Under the pieces are notes generated by a model. The model had not been told where the DNA came from, made no database searches, and saw nothing but the letters and a program-made list of their open reading frames with translations. This document shows, piece after piece, positions 13,898 to 22,799 of a stretch of DNA of 32,833 bases. The stretch covers positions 1 to 32,833 of the forward strand of contig NZ_ANPE02000076.1 in the NCBI RefSeq assembly GCF_000328305.2. Reading direction: 5' to 3'. Each line of letters starts with the position of its first letter. Positions within the stretch are counted from its first letter, which is position 1. The translations under genes were made by a program, and so were the position numbers. Source of the DNA: Arthrobacter crystallopoietes BAB-32 (lineage in GTDB: Bacteria; Actinomycetota; Actinomycetes; Actinomycetales; Micrococcaceae).

Positions 13898-16800
13898 GCC
13901 GATCGCGTTCCTCGCGGTATTCCTGGATGGTCATGTTGCGCAGCTGGGAATCTTCGCCGCTGGTGTTCGCGACGAAGCCCACATTGGCCACATACGGCTC
14001 GATCACGTGGATCTTCTGCAGGGGCGTGACGATAAGCAGCTGCAGCTTCATCCGTTTGAACAGTTCCAGGCCGTAGCGTGCCGACTCGTCCGATCCCCGG
14101 CCGAAGGCTTCATCGATGACCACGAAGCGGAAGCTCCGTCCGGCGCCGGTCCGGGAACCGTGTCCTGGCACTCGGCCCAGGCCGAACTGGAAGGCCAACG
14201 CGGCGGCCAGGATAGTGTAGGCGAGCTTTTCCTTCTGGCCGCCGGACTTCCCGCCGGAATCGGTGAAGTGCTCGTGTTCCTCACCGGTTTCGGTCCACTT
14301 TTCCGAGGCGGAGAAGGTGAACCAGTTGCGGACATCCGTGACCTTGGCGGTCCAGCGCTCGTCCAGGCTGGTCAGGCCTTCGCGGCCGCGGAAGCGGCTG
14401 ACCAGCTTCTCCACTTGGAGGAACTTCTGCTCCGAATACTGGTCCTCGTCGCCCAAGGTCCCTTCGGAACAGGCCCGGAGGTCGGCCCCGAACTCCCGCA
14501 CGTCCATGTCGGTGGTGTTCTGGTGCTCAAGCTGGATGTGCCGGCCGGGGTTGTACTCGATGCCGGCCAGTGACTGGTTGATCTCCCCAATCCGCTTGAC
14601 GATATCCTGCCGGCGGGACTCGAGGAAGGCGTTGAAGGCCACGACCTCGTGGATCGTGTTCTGGTTCAGCGAGTCCTTGAAATGCGCTTCGAAGCGCGGC
14701 AGGTCGTTGTCCACCAGCTGGTCCAGCAGCCGGTTGTACTCGCCGGCAGCGTCCAGGGCAGCGTCGATCTCGGTGGTTTCCTCCGGGTACTTGTTCCGGA
14801 ACTCCGCCATGAGCCGGACCGTTGATTCGGCCGCCCGGGCAAGCTGTTTTGCCAACGCGTCGATGGCGGAACTGAGGTCGCTGCGCACAGCGGCCTCTGT
14901 GCGGTCGGTGTTCTTGTAGGTCAGTTCCGCTTCGCCCAGTGCACGCAAGGCGAGGTCTTGCAGCTCTCCGAGCAAACCGCCGTCGTTAGTCAGCGGAGTC
15001 TCCACCAGGATGGTCCGGCACTCGGCAATGGCCTCCCGGATCTTGTCCAGATCCGACTTATTGCGTCCGATCCGCTCGTACATGGTCCGGGCCTTGGCAT
15101 TTGCCCGGTCCAGGTGCTGCCGGGTTTCCGCTTCCCGTGCGGTGAGCTGCTGCAGCACGTTGCTGGCGGCCTCCAGGGCCGCCTTCTCGGTCTTGAGCTC
15201 CTCGATCCGCCGCGAAGTCAATTGCCAGGCGATCGCCCCGAAATCCTGCACGCCGCGCACGGTCCCCAGATGCTGCCATTGCCGGCCGAGCTGCCCCAGG
15301 GCGGCATCCAGCGTGGCGATCCGGTTTTCTGCGCTGCGGAGCTGGCCCTGGGCCTCTTCCAGTTCGGCGTGGAACCGGCTGATTTTGGCATGGTTGTCCC
15401 AGCCAAGCACGTAGTGGCGCCGGTCCGACAGCGCCTGGCGGTCATCCTTCTCGTGCCGTCCGCGCCCGCCCTTGAGTTGCCCGTTCAGCGTCACCGCCTT
15501 GGGATAGCGGCGGAAGTCCTCCAGCGAATCGCAGCAGACATGGTCGAACCGGGTTGCCAGTTCCTCCAGCAGGAAATTGCGGAATTCGGTAGCCGGTTTG
15601 AGGACGATCTTGGCCGCGAGTGTCCCGGGCTCCGCCGTCCGATGTGCCCCGGCCGGACCGACCTTCAGGTACACCAGCCGGTTGCCCAGGTGAGTCCTGT
15701 CGACCCAACCGGTGACCGCGGCGTAATGCGCGGCGGGAACCAGCAGGGAGAGCGCGAAGCCGCGCAGCGTCCGTTCCGCCGCTCCTTCCCAGGCAGCCTC
15801 TTCATCCCGCACTTTGAGCAGCTCACCGGCGAACGGCAGCTCCGCTTCCGGGATGCCGGTTCCTTCACACAGACGACGGCGGAGCTCCAGTTGGGTGCGC
15901 GGCATGAGGTTTTGCCGGGACTGCAGGCTCTTGAGCTCGGCGCGCAGCTCATCCGCACGGGCGGAGGCCTCGTTCCGCTGTTGCGAGGCGGCGGTTCTGC
16001 TGTCCTGGAGACCCGTGTTCTCCGCGCGGAGGCTGTCCTCGACCTCCGCCAGCCGGGCCGCGTTGCCGTCGAACAGTACCTGGTCTTCGGGCGTGCGCAG
16101 GCCGAGTGCCTCGGCAGCCGTCGTGTAGCTGTCGAAGCGTGACCGCTGGGCCCGGGCCTCCTCGGCCAGCCGCGAGATGTCCGCGTCCAGGGCAGCCAGC
16201 CGTCCGCCGCCGTTGGTGCGGATGTCCTCCTGGATGCCGGAGAGCTCGTGGGCCAACCGGGTCAGCTCTGCCTGGAGTTTTTCCTGTTCATCCTCCAGCC
16301 GGCTGCCGGTGCGTTCGAGTTCCTGCTCGTGCGCCAGGCTCAGCTCGAGCTTCCGGGCCGTGAACCACGGATGCAGCTGGTCCCGCTGGAGCCTGCCGCG
16401 CTGCTCGCGCTGGGCCAGGTCCTCATGCCTGGCGGCGCCGTCCCGGATGGGCGTCAGCCGCTGGATCTGGTCCTTGGCCCGCAGGACCGCGTCATGGGCC
16501 TTCTTCAGATCATCGAAGTGGCCGATCAGGTTCTTGATCCGGGACGCAATGTCATCCTGTTCCAGCATGTTGGTCCGCACGAAGTGCGTGATGTTCTCCA
16601 CCTGTTTCATGGAAACGGTCCGGTGGAAGAGTTCCATCGCCTGGCTCCCGGAGATGCCGAACTGCCGGCGGAACGCGGCCGCGTAGGGCTCGAAGGAGTC
16701 ATGCACGGTTACTCCCGCGGCGCGCAGCTTCTTCTTGAGCTTCGCCGGATCCTTGCCAAAATCGGCGAAGTCGCGGGCAATCGCCTGCTCCGTCTCGGCA

Positions 16801-17282
16801 AGCGAGTAGAAGCGGTTGGGCTGTCCTGCTTCCTGCACAGCCCAGAGCGTGATTGCCAGGGAGACGGTCTTGTCCAGGCCGGCATGGTGGAAAACGCCCA
16901 GCACCACCGAGTAGGAACCCGGTCCACGGAGCGCCACGGGCTTGGAATTGTCCCCGGCTGTGGTCCTGGTGCTCTTGTGGTAGCCCCGCACATAGGACAT
17001 CAGGCTGCGCTCTTTCTTCTGCGCGCCGGCTGCCTTGTTGTACTCGATCCGGTTGGCTGGCAGCAGCAGCGTGGTGATGGCATCCACCACTGTCGATTTG
17101 CCGGAGCCGATGTCACCGGTCAAAAGGCTGTTTTCGCCGTCGAGCCGGAAGGTCCGGACGCCTTGGTGGAAGGTGCCCCAGTTCAGCAGCTCCAAACGGC
17201 GAAGGCGGAACCCCGGTGCCGGACCGGCGCCGTCGTCGATGTCTTCCAGCGAGAACAGGCTGTCCTGCAGATCGATCGTCAC
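13887..17282 (-). CDS. jetC: Wadjet component JetC (SMC/MukB-like ATPase)
   Basis: The 1131-residue SMC-like ATPase has Walker A GDIGSGKST at 56-64, preceded by ELLNWGTFHQG. Long heptad-rich coiled-coil arms flank a hinge-like middle (roughly 260-480 and 620-920). The C-terminal head carries signature KSGGQKEKLAY (about 1012) and Walker B FVVIDEAF (about 1053-1060). JetC dimers, with JetA and JetB, form a loop-extruding MukBEF-like motor that recognises small circular DNA. The start is GTG 17282: its GTGA overlaps the jetB stop, and GAAGGGGG is 7 nt upstream. A longer frame to 17390 lies inside jetB. All key motifs are intact. Confidence 0.94.
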   Translation of the reverse strand: MTIDLQDSLFSLEDIDDGAGPAPGFRLRRLELLNWGTFHQGVRTFRLDGENSLLTGDIGSGKSTVVDAITTLLLPANRIEYNKAAGAQKKERSLMSYVRGYHKSTRTTAGDNSKPVALRGPGSYSVVLGVFHHAGLDKTVSLAITLWAVQEAGQPNRFYSLAETEQAIARDFADFGKDPAKLKKKLRAAGVTVHDSFEPYAAAFRRQFGISGSQAMELFHRTVSMKQVENITHFVRTNMLEQDDIASRIKNLIGHFDDLKKAHDAVLRAKDQIQRLTPIRDGAARHEDLAQREQRGRLQRDQLHPWFTARKLELSLAHEQELERTGSRLEDEQEKLQAELTRLAHELSGIQEDIRTNGGGRLAALDADISRLAEEARAQRSRFDSYTTAAEALGLRTPEDQVLFDGNAARLAEVEDSLRAENTGLQDSRTAASQQRNEASARADELRAELKSLQSRQNLMPRTQLELRRRLCEGTGIPEAELPFAGELLKVRDEEAAWEGAAERTLRGFALSLLVPAAHYAAVTGWVDRTHLGNRLVYLKVGPAGAHRTAEPGTLAAKIVLKPATEFRNFLLEELATRFDHVCCDSLEDFRRYPKAVTLNGQLKGGRGRHEKDDRQALSDRRHYVLGWDNHAKISRFHAELEEAQGQLRSAENRIATLDAALGQLGRQWQHLGTVRGVQDFGAIAWQLTSRRIEELKTEKAALEAASNVLQQLTAREAETRQHLDRANAKARTMYERIGRNKSDLDKIREAIAECRTILVETPLTNDGGLLGELQDLALRALGEAELTYKNTDRTEAAVRSDLSSAIDALAKQLARAAESTVRLMAEFRNKYPEETTEIDAALDAAGEYNRLLDQLVDNDLPRFEAHFKDSLNQNTIHEVVAFNAFLESRRQDIVKRIGEINQSLAGIEYNPGRHIQLEHQNTTDMDVREFGADLRACSEGTLGDEDQYSEQKFLQVEKLVSRFRGREGLTSLDERWTAKVTDVRNWFTFSASEKWTETGEEHEHFTDSGGKSGGQKEKLAYTILAAALAFQFGLGRVPGHGSRTGAGRSFRFVVIDEAFGRGSDESARYGLELFKRMKLQLLIVTPLQKIHVIEPYVANVGFVANTSGEDSQLRNMTIQEYREERDRRAG

Positions 17283-17923
17283 TTCGAGGCCCCCTTCGGG
17301 CGGTTGGTCTCCGGAGCCTGCCCGCCGCCCGATCCGCCGTCCAGCGAGGCTCGGTAGTCCGCCAGCCGGGCGTCGAACTCTTCGAGCCACTGCGCGTCAA
17401 CGAAAGCCTTCAGGATGCGGGCAACTTCGTAGGTCCCCTGCTGGCCGCGGAGTTTTCGCAGGAACCCCAATTCGACGACCTTCTTGATGTTGGCTCCGAG
17501 CTGGTCCAAGATGCGGGCCTCGTTGCTGGAGTCGGCCAGGAACACGGAAACCATGTCCGCGATGTCCTGTTCGGTCATGACCAGCCGGGATTCGCCGGCG
17601 CGCTGGTCGAACTCGGCCAGGCGTGCGCGGAGCAGCGCGAGCAGCAGGCTCACATTGAACGTCAGCTGCCGGCGCGGCACCAGGCGCGGGAGCGTGCCGT
17701 CGGCGTCGGGGCGGGACTTCAGGAAAGCGAAGCCTTCACTTTCGTCCAGGAAAAGCTCCAGGCCAAGGACAGCCACGTAGTCGCGCACATGCGAGGCGAG
17801 CGGCAGCAGGGACTGCCAGGCCTTCTCGTCGGCTTCGGCATAGAGTACGCCGCGGAACAGCCGGGTCACGACGGCGGGAAGTTCGTCCGGGTGGGCCGGT
17901 GCGGAGTTGGGTTCTGCGGTCAT
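17279..17923 (-). CDS. jetB: Wadjet component JetB (DUF4194, MukE-like)
   Basis: The 214-residue protein has winged-helix character and matches the DUF4194/JetB pattern. It contains AVVTRLFRGVLY near the start, a central LVPRRQLTFNVSLLLALLRARL, and MTEQDIADMVSVF. A C-terminal winged helix follows (LDQLGANIKKVVELGFLRKL). JetB plays the MukE role, bridging the kleisin JetA to the JetC heads. ATG 17923 overlaps the jetA stop as ATGA, and its own stop overlaps jetC as GTGA, so translation is coupled throughout. The Gly-rich C-terminal tail (DGGSGGGQ) is probably disordered. Confidence 0.92.
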   Translation of the reverse strand: MTAEPNSAPAHPDELPAVVTRLFRGVLYAEADEKAWQSLLPLASHVRDYVAVLGLELFLDESEGFAFLKSRPDADGTLPRLVPRRQLTFNVSLLLALLRARLAEFDQRAGESRLVMTEQDIADMVSVFLADSSNEARILDQLGANIKKVVELGFLRKLRGQQGTYEVARILKAFVDAQWLEEFDARLADYRASLDGGSGGGQAPETNRPKGASK

Positions 17924-19380
17924 GAGGGCCTCGCAAAGATGATCTGTTCGACGGTGGCTTCGCGGATGCTGCCGTCCGGCAGGGTCCAAACCAGCTGCTG
18001 GGTCACATCCGGACTGATGCTCGCCCACGGTGAATCCGAGGCCAGCTGGAAGTAGGTGACGATCTCCGCCAGGCCTTGACTGAGCGGGAAGGCATCGGTG
18101 ATATCCGCCAGGGTGGCCTGGTCAGCGCCGTCAAGCACGGCGTCAATGTTGTCCTGCAGGCGTGCTTTGTCCACGTGGAACTGCTCGAACAGGGCGGCTG
18201 GGTCCACGTCCCCGTCCTCGGCCAGGAAGACTTCGTCGTCCACCGCGACCCGGCGTGCCGGTTCATAGAGCGGGCGTTCGAACGGCAGCACCACGTCCAC
18301 TGCCTGTGCGGAAACCTCCATGAACGTTGCGGGCGGGCGGTCGTTGCGCACCGCCAAAGCATTTCCTTCGATGGACCGGATCAACTGCATGATCCGTTTG
18401 TTCTCCAGGAACACCTTGTCATCAAGCAGCCGGCGCATCTGCTGGGACAGCTGCCGGACCGTTGACTGGGTCTGTTCCACCGCTGGCAGCCAGTCCTGGT
18501 GCAGCTCGCCGATGGCATGAATGTTGTCCAAACCGGCCAAAGCCTCGATTTGGGTGGCCCGGTCCAGCAGGTCCTGCAGCTCGGAACGCAGTTGCGGGGA
18601 CATGAGGTAGTCCCAGAATCCTTGGAATGTTCGGCCTTGGATGGAACCGGAAATGTCCTGCTGGTTGGCAAAAATGGACTCGAGGAGTTCGCCCTGGCTG
18701 CCGTCCCAGGTAGCGATCTGCTCGCGGACCTGCCGGTCCAGCTGCCTGAAGTTCTGTTCCACCTCGCGGAAGTCGGACAACAGGTCCTTGGCCAGGGCGG
18801 TCAGCTGCTGGAAATGGTCCAGCGCCTCCGGCCCGCTCATCACCTGGATCCTGCCGTCCCGGATCTGCTGCATCTGGGCGTCGATGGCATCGCGCTGCTT
18901 CTGCAATTCGGCGAGCCTGACTTCCGGGTCCGTTTCGGACTCCTGGACGAGGGTCTTGAGCAGCTGGAAGATGCTGGTCAGGCGGGATTGGGTGGCCACG
19001 AAGTCCCGTCCGCGCAGGTTCTCCACCCACCGGACCACGTCCTCTGCCGTGGCGGTGAGGTCATACAGCGGTTCATCCTCGCCCGGGGCATAGTACTTGC
19101 GCAGCCAGGCTTTTTCCGGGGCTGCCCAATCATCGAGATACTCTGCCGCCGGGCGGGGAAACCTGTCCTCGCCCAGCCCATCCCGGAGGCCGAAGAGCAC
19201 ATCGTCCAATGTGTCGATCAGAGCCTGCCTGCCAATGTTGCGCTGGTTGGGGCCGGTGAAGGCAGCCATGAAAAATGCGATGGCCAACGGCCCGTTCTGG
19301 GCACGCAGCAAGGACCAGCCTGCATGGTTCTCGCGCAGAGAATTAACGGCGTAGAAGTCCATTGGTCCCCAAGTAGTCAC
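17920..19380 (-). CDS. jetA: Wadjet component JetA (DUF3375, MukF-like kleisin)
   Basis: The 486-residue protein matches DUF3375/JetA. The N-terminus has FYAVNSLRENHAGWSLLRAQNGPLA as a winged-helix start. A heptad-rich central region follows (about 150-330, with LAELQKQRDAIDAQMQQI). The acidic C-terminal domain is expected to contact the JetC head. JetA is the kleisin that closes the SMC ring. GTG 19380 with GGAG 7 nt upstream is chosen; ATG 19362 is an alternative. It is the first Wadjet gene, 72 bp after lysR on the same strand. No strong promoter was seen in that gap, so read-through from lysR is possible. Confidence 0.92.
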   Translation of the reverse strand: MTTWGPMDFYAVNSLRENHAGWSLLRAQNGPLAIAFFMAAFTGPNQRNIGRQALIDTLDDVLFGLRDGLGEDRFPRPAAEYLDDWAAPEKAWLRKYYAPGEDEPLYDLTATAEDVVRWVENLRGRDFVATQSRLTSIFQLLKTLVQESETDPEVRLAELQKQRDAIDAQMQQIRDGRIQVMSGPEALDHFQQLTALAKDLLSDFREVEQNFRQLDRQVREQIATWDGSQGELLESIFANQQDISGSIQGRTFQGFWDYLMSPQLRSELQDLLDRATQIEALAGLDNIHAIGELHQDWLPAVEQTQSTVRQLSQQMRRLLDDKVFLENKRIMQLIRSIEGNALAVRNDRPPATFMEVSAQAVDVVLPFERPLYEPARRVAVDDEVFLAEDGDVDPAALFEQFHVDKARLQDNIDAVLDGADQATLADITDAFPLSQGLAEIVTYFQLASDSPWASISPDVTQQLVWTLPDGSIREATVEQIIFARPS

Positions 19381-19452
19381 AGTTCAGCTCCGCCACCCAT
19401 GGTAGAGCCTGGCGCCGACAATTCAGTTTCGGGGCCGCTTCGGTCCAGGGGT

Positions 19453-20376
19453 TCAGCCGCTGCGGCCTTGGCCGAGCAGTTCCTGTTCGAATCCGGCGGT
19501 TTGCTCCCGCAGCGCTTTTGCGACGGCGGCGACGGCGGGCTGGCGCAGGGATTCCTGGCGCAGCACCATCCAGTACGGCAGCAGCTCGGCGAAGTCTTCG
19601 GGCAGCAGTCTGACCAGGTCGGCGTGCCGATCGGCCATGAAGCAAGGCAGGAAGCCGATGCCGGCGCCGGCGCGGGTGGCTTCGACGTGCACGAACACGT
19701 TGGTGGAGCTGAGCGAGTCCAGCATCGAGGGGACCAGCCGGCGGGGCGCATCGAGGTCGTCGACCTGGAGCATCGAATCGACGAAGTAGACCAGGCCGTG
19801 CCGGGTCAGCTCGCGGGTGTCGGCCGGGGTGCCGTGCTCCTCGAGATAGCTGCGCGAGGCATACATCCCGAGCATGTAGTGGCCCAGCAGGATGGCTTCG
19901 GCCCGGTGCACCTGCGGCTCGCCAACCACCACTTCGATGTCCAGCCCGGAGCGGTGCTGCAGCGCCCGCCGGGTGACGTTGACGATTTCCACGCTCAGGT
20001 TGGGATGCCGCCGCCGCAGCTTGGCCACCGCAGGAGCAATGATGTAGCCGCTGAAGCCGTCAGTGGAGGAAATGCGTACGACGCCGGAAATCTGGTCCGC
20101 TTCTGCCTCGCCTTCGTGGATCCGGGCGACGGCGGTCTCGATATGTTCCGCCGCACCGGCGGCACGGCGGCCCAGCTCGGTCAGTTCCCAGCCGCCCACG
20201 GTCTTGGCCAGGACCCGGCCGCCCAGCGCCTTCTCGAGGGCCGCAATCCGGCGCGAAACAGTGGTGTGGTTCAGGCCCAAGCCCTCCGCCGCCGTCGTAA
20301 ACCTCCCGCTGCGCGCCACCGCGAGCAGGATCAGCAGGTCGTCGGGATTGGGGGCGGTTCCGGACAGCATCGTCAT
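19453..20376 (-). CDS. LysR-family transcriptional regulator
   Basis: An N-terminal winged helix-turn-helix is clear: LLILLAVARSGRFTTAAEGLGL followed by NHTTVSRRIAALEKALGG. A LysR substrate domain follows, with GVVRISSTDGFSGYI and late FVHVEATRAGAGIGFLPCF. The start is uncertain: ATG 20376 leaves a normal short N-terminus, while ATG 20415 adds 13 residues; neither has a good ribosome site. It is divergent from the MHS symporter/SDR operon and so probably controls it, responding to a substrate of that pathway. The jet operon lies immediately downstream on the same strand. Confidence 0.87.
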   Translation of the reverse strand: MTMLSGTAPNPDDLLILLAVARSGRFTTAAEGLGLNHTTVSRRIAALEKALGGRVLAKTVGGWELTELGRRAAGAAEHIETAVARIHEGEAEADQISGVVRISSTDGFSGYIIAPAVAKLRRRHPNLSVEIVNVTRRALQHRSGLDIEVVVGEPQVHRAEAILLGHYMLGMYASRSYLEEHGTPADTRELTRHGLVYFVDSMLQVDDLDAPRRLVPSMLDSLSSTNVFVHVEATRAGAGIGFLPCFMADRHADLVRLLPEDFAELLPYWMVLRQESLRQPAVAAVAKALREQTAGFEQELLGQGRSG

Positions 20377-20394
20377 ATCTGCAATTCTGCACTC

Positions 20395-20521
20395 TGTCTC
20401 TGCGGAACTGGTCATTGATGCACATCGGCGCGTATGGCGATACTCGAGGGAACCTGCCTGTGGTGCGCGCCACAGGAGAAGAGGCTGCAGCCAGCAGACA
20501 GAGCTGCATGCCGCAGAGACA
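20395..20521. promoter_or_regulatory. Divergent lysR / symporter control region with split 11-bp inverted repeat
   Basis: TGTCTCTGCGG (20395-20405) and its exact complement CCGCAGAGACA (20511-20521) are 105 bp apart. One flanks the lysR start and the other the symporter ribosome site. They may be paired operator half-regions used through DNA looping. LysR binding is inference. Confidence 0.4.
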
Positions 20522-20534
20522 AAGGAGTGCTCCG

Positions 20535-21905
20535 ATGAGCGTCAACAAACCGGCTGCCCCGGCGAAGGAGCAGGGCGGCCTGAAGAAGATCGTGGCGGCC
20601 TCGATGGTCGGCACCGTGGTGGAGTGGTACGAGTTCTTTCTCTACGCCACCGCCGCGTCGCTGGTGTTCGGCCAGTTCTTCTTCCCGAATACCGGCACTG
20701 AACTCGACGGCATCATCGCCGCGTTCCTGACCTACGCCGTCGGCTTCGTCGCCCGGCCGCTGGGCGGCATCGTGTTCGGCCAGATCGGCGACAAGCTCGG
20801 CCGTAAGCACACGCTGCAGGTCACCATCATCCTGGTCGGCGTGGCCACGTTCCTGATGGGCTGCCTGCCCGGCTTCAACTCGATCGGCTACTGGGCGCCG
20901 GCACTGCTGGTGATCCTGCGGTTTGTCCAGGGCTTCGCCGTCGGCGGCGAATGGGGCGGCGCGGTGCTGCTCGTGGCCGAGCACAGCCCGAACAAGCAGC
21001 GTGCATTCTGGTCCAGCTGGCCGCAGGCGGCCGTGCCGGTGGGCAACCTGCTGGCCACGCTGGTGCTGCTGAGCATGTCCTGGATCCTGCCGTCCGACCA
21101 GTTCCTCAGCTGGGGCTGGCGCGTGGCGTTCTGGCTCTCCGCCGTGATCGTGCTGGTGGGCTACTACATCCGCACGCATGTCAGCGAGGCGCCGATCTTC
21201 CTCGAAGCGCGCGAGAAGGTGGAGCAGGAGCAGGCCGCCAGCTACGGCGTGCTGGAGGTTGTGAAGAAGTACCCGAAGGGCGTGCTCAAGGCGATGGGCC
21301 TGCGTTTTGCGGAGAACATCATCTACTACATCATCGTCAGCTTCACCATTGTCTACTTGAAGACGGTCCACGAGTACGACACGAGCCAGCTGCTGCTGGC
21401 CCTGCTGGTGGCGCACGTGGTGCACTTCCTGGTCATTCCGCAGGTGGGCCGGCTGGCCGATGCCTTCGGCCGCAAGCCGGTCTACCTGGCCGGCGCGGTG
21501 CTCTCCGCCAGCTGGGCGTTCTTCGCCTTCCCGATGTTCGATACGCTCAACGACTTCGTCATCATCCTGGCCGTGACCATCGGCCTGTGTGTCCACGCCC
21601 TGATGTACGCGGGCCAGCCGGCGATCATGGCCGAGATGTTCCCCACCCGGATGCGCTACTCCGGCGTCTCGCTCGGCTACCAGGTCACCTCGATCCTGGC
21701 CGGGTCCATGGCTCCGATCATCGCGACAGCCCTGCTGCAGGAAACCGGCAGCTGGGTTCCGGTCGCGGTCTATGTCCTGGTGGCCTGCGCCATCACCGCC
21801 GCCACCGTGCTGACGCTGCGGGAGACCAAGGGCTTCTCGCTCCATGACGTCGACGCCGAGGATGCGCGCAAGCACGGCCTCGAGGCACCGCGGGTGGCCC
21901 GGTGA
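20535..21905 (+). CDS. MFS metabolite:H+ symporter (MHS family)
   Basis: The 456-residue carrier has the MHS signatures: VGTVVEWYEFFLYATAA at the start, GFVARPLGGIVFGQIGDKLGRK (MFS motif A), and RFVQGFAVGGEWGG in segment 4. MHS proteins bring in organic acids such as shikimate, ketoglutarate or hydroxy acids with protons. ATG 20535 has AAGGAG 7 nt upstream; a frame open to 20415 lacks one. The stop overlaps the next start as GTGA. Pairing with a 3-hydroxybutyrate-dehydrogenase-like enzyme suggests uptake of 3-hydroxybutyrate or a similar acid, which is an inference. Confidence 0.88.
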   Translation: MSVNKPAAPAKEQGGLKKIVAASMVGTVVEWYEFFLYATAASLVFGQFFFPNTGTELDGIIAAFLTYAVGFVARPLGGIVFGQIGDKLGRKHTLQVTIILVGVATFLMGCLPGFNSIGYWAPALLVILRFVQGFAVGGEWGGAVLLVAEHSPNKQRAFWSSWPQAAVPVGNLLATLVLLSMSWILPSDQFLSWGWRVAFWLSAVIVLVGYYIRTHVSEAPIFLEAREKVEQEQAASYGVLEVVKKYPKGVLKAMGLRFAENIIYYIIVSFTIVYLKTVHEYDTSQLLLALLVAHVVHFLVIPQVGRLADAFGRKPVYLAGAVLSASWAFFAFPMFDTLNDFVIILAVTIGLCVHALMYAGQPAIMAEMFPTRMRYSGVSLGYQVTSILAGSMAPIIATALLQETGSWVPVAVYVLVACAITAATVLTLRETKGFSLHDVDAEDARKHGLEAPRVAR

Positions 21906-22678
21906 GTGCCGTAGCGCCGCAGACGCTGAAGGGGCGCCGTGCGCTTATCACGGGCGGAGCGGGCGGGATCGGCCTGGCCGCCGGCCGCTCCTTCGCCGCG
22001 CGGGGAGCGCACGTGGTGGTGGCGGACTTGGACCGTGATGGCGCCGAGGCGGCGGCCGCCGAGCTGGGCGGCTCCGCCTGGGTGGTGGACCTGCTGGACC
22101 CGGAAGCCGTGACGGATGAGCGGCTGGCCGAGGCGCTGGACGGCGTGGACATCCTGGTCAACAACGCAGGCATCCAGCGGGTCAGTGCCATCGAGGAGTT
22201 CGACCCGCAGGACTTCCGCCGGATCATCACGCTCATGCTGGAGGTCCCCTTCCTGCTGGTCCGCGCCGCCCTGCCGAAGATGTATGCCAACGGCTTCGGC
22301 CGGATCATCAACATCTCCTCCGTGCACGGGCTGCGGGCGTCTGCGTTCAAAAGCGCTTACGTCACCGCCAAGCACGGGCTCGAGGGCCTGTCGAAGGTGA
22401 CCGCGCTCGAGGGCGGGCCGCACGGAGTCACCAGCAACTGCGTCAATCCCGGCTATGTCCGGACGCCGCTGGTGGAGAAGCAGATTGCGGACCAGGCCCG
22501 GGTGCACGGGATCGACGAATCCGAGGTGCTGGCCAAGATCATGCTGACCGAGAGCGCCATCAAGCGGCTGGTCGAGCCGGAGGAAGTCGCCTCGCTGATC
22601 GCTTGGCTGGCCTCCGACGACGCGGCCATGGTCACCGGCGCGAGCTACACCATGGACGGCGGCTGGTCCGCCCGGTAG
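21902..22678 (+). CDS. Short-chain dehydrogenase, 3-hydroxybutyrate dehydrogenase-like
   Basis: The 258-residue classical SDR has TGGAGGIG (17-24) for NAD(H), NNAG (87-90), catalytic Ser139/140, Tyr153 and Lys157 (YVTAK). The C-terminal region NPGYVRTPLVEKQI, then a helix with HGI and KRLVEPEEVA, and final MDGGW closely follow bacterial D-3-hydroxybutyrate dehydrogenases. These oxidise 3-hydroxybutyrate to acetoacetate. The GTG start overlaps the symporter stop by 4 nt, so the two proteins are translationally coupled. Related hydroxy acids remain possible substrates. Confidence 0.82.
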   Translation: MSAVAPQTLKGRRALITGGAGGIGLAAGRSFAARGAHVVVADLDRDGAEAAAAELGGSAWVVDLLDPEAVTDERLAEALDGVDILVNNAGIQRVSAIEEFDPQDFRRIITLMLEVPFLLVRAALPKMYANGFGRIINISSVHGLRASAFKSAYVTAKHGLEGLSKVTALEGGPHGVTSNCVNPGYVRTPLVEKQIADQARVHGIDESEVLAKIMLTESAIKRLVEPEEVASLIAWLASDDAAMVTGASYTMDGGWSAR

Positions 22679-22692
22679 CCGAGCCTTCAGCA

Positions 22693-22731
22693 AAGCGCCG
22701 GTGTTCCGTCTGACGACGGATGCCGGCGCTT
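22693..22731. terminator. Hairpin terminator between convergent SDR and epimerase genes
   Basis: AAGCGCCGG (22693-22701) pairs with CCGGCGCTT (22723-22731). An inner CCGTC/GACGG stem continues it across a small internal loop. It starts 15 nt after the SDR stop. Confidence 0.6.
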
Positions 22732-22799
22732 CGCCGTGCTGGCGGCTCGTTCCGCTCAACGCGGGGCGGGGTTCGCGTGCCGCGGCGCGGCCGGGTGGA

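Noticed and set aside
18499-20418. Long plus-strand open frame (over 600 codons) opposite jetA and lysR
   Set aside because: It is antisense to two well-recognised genes, is rich in Gly/Gln/Val/His as expected from the reverse frame of GC-rich coding DNA, and shows no family motifs.
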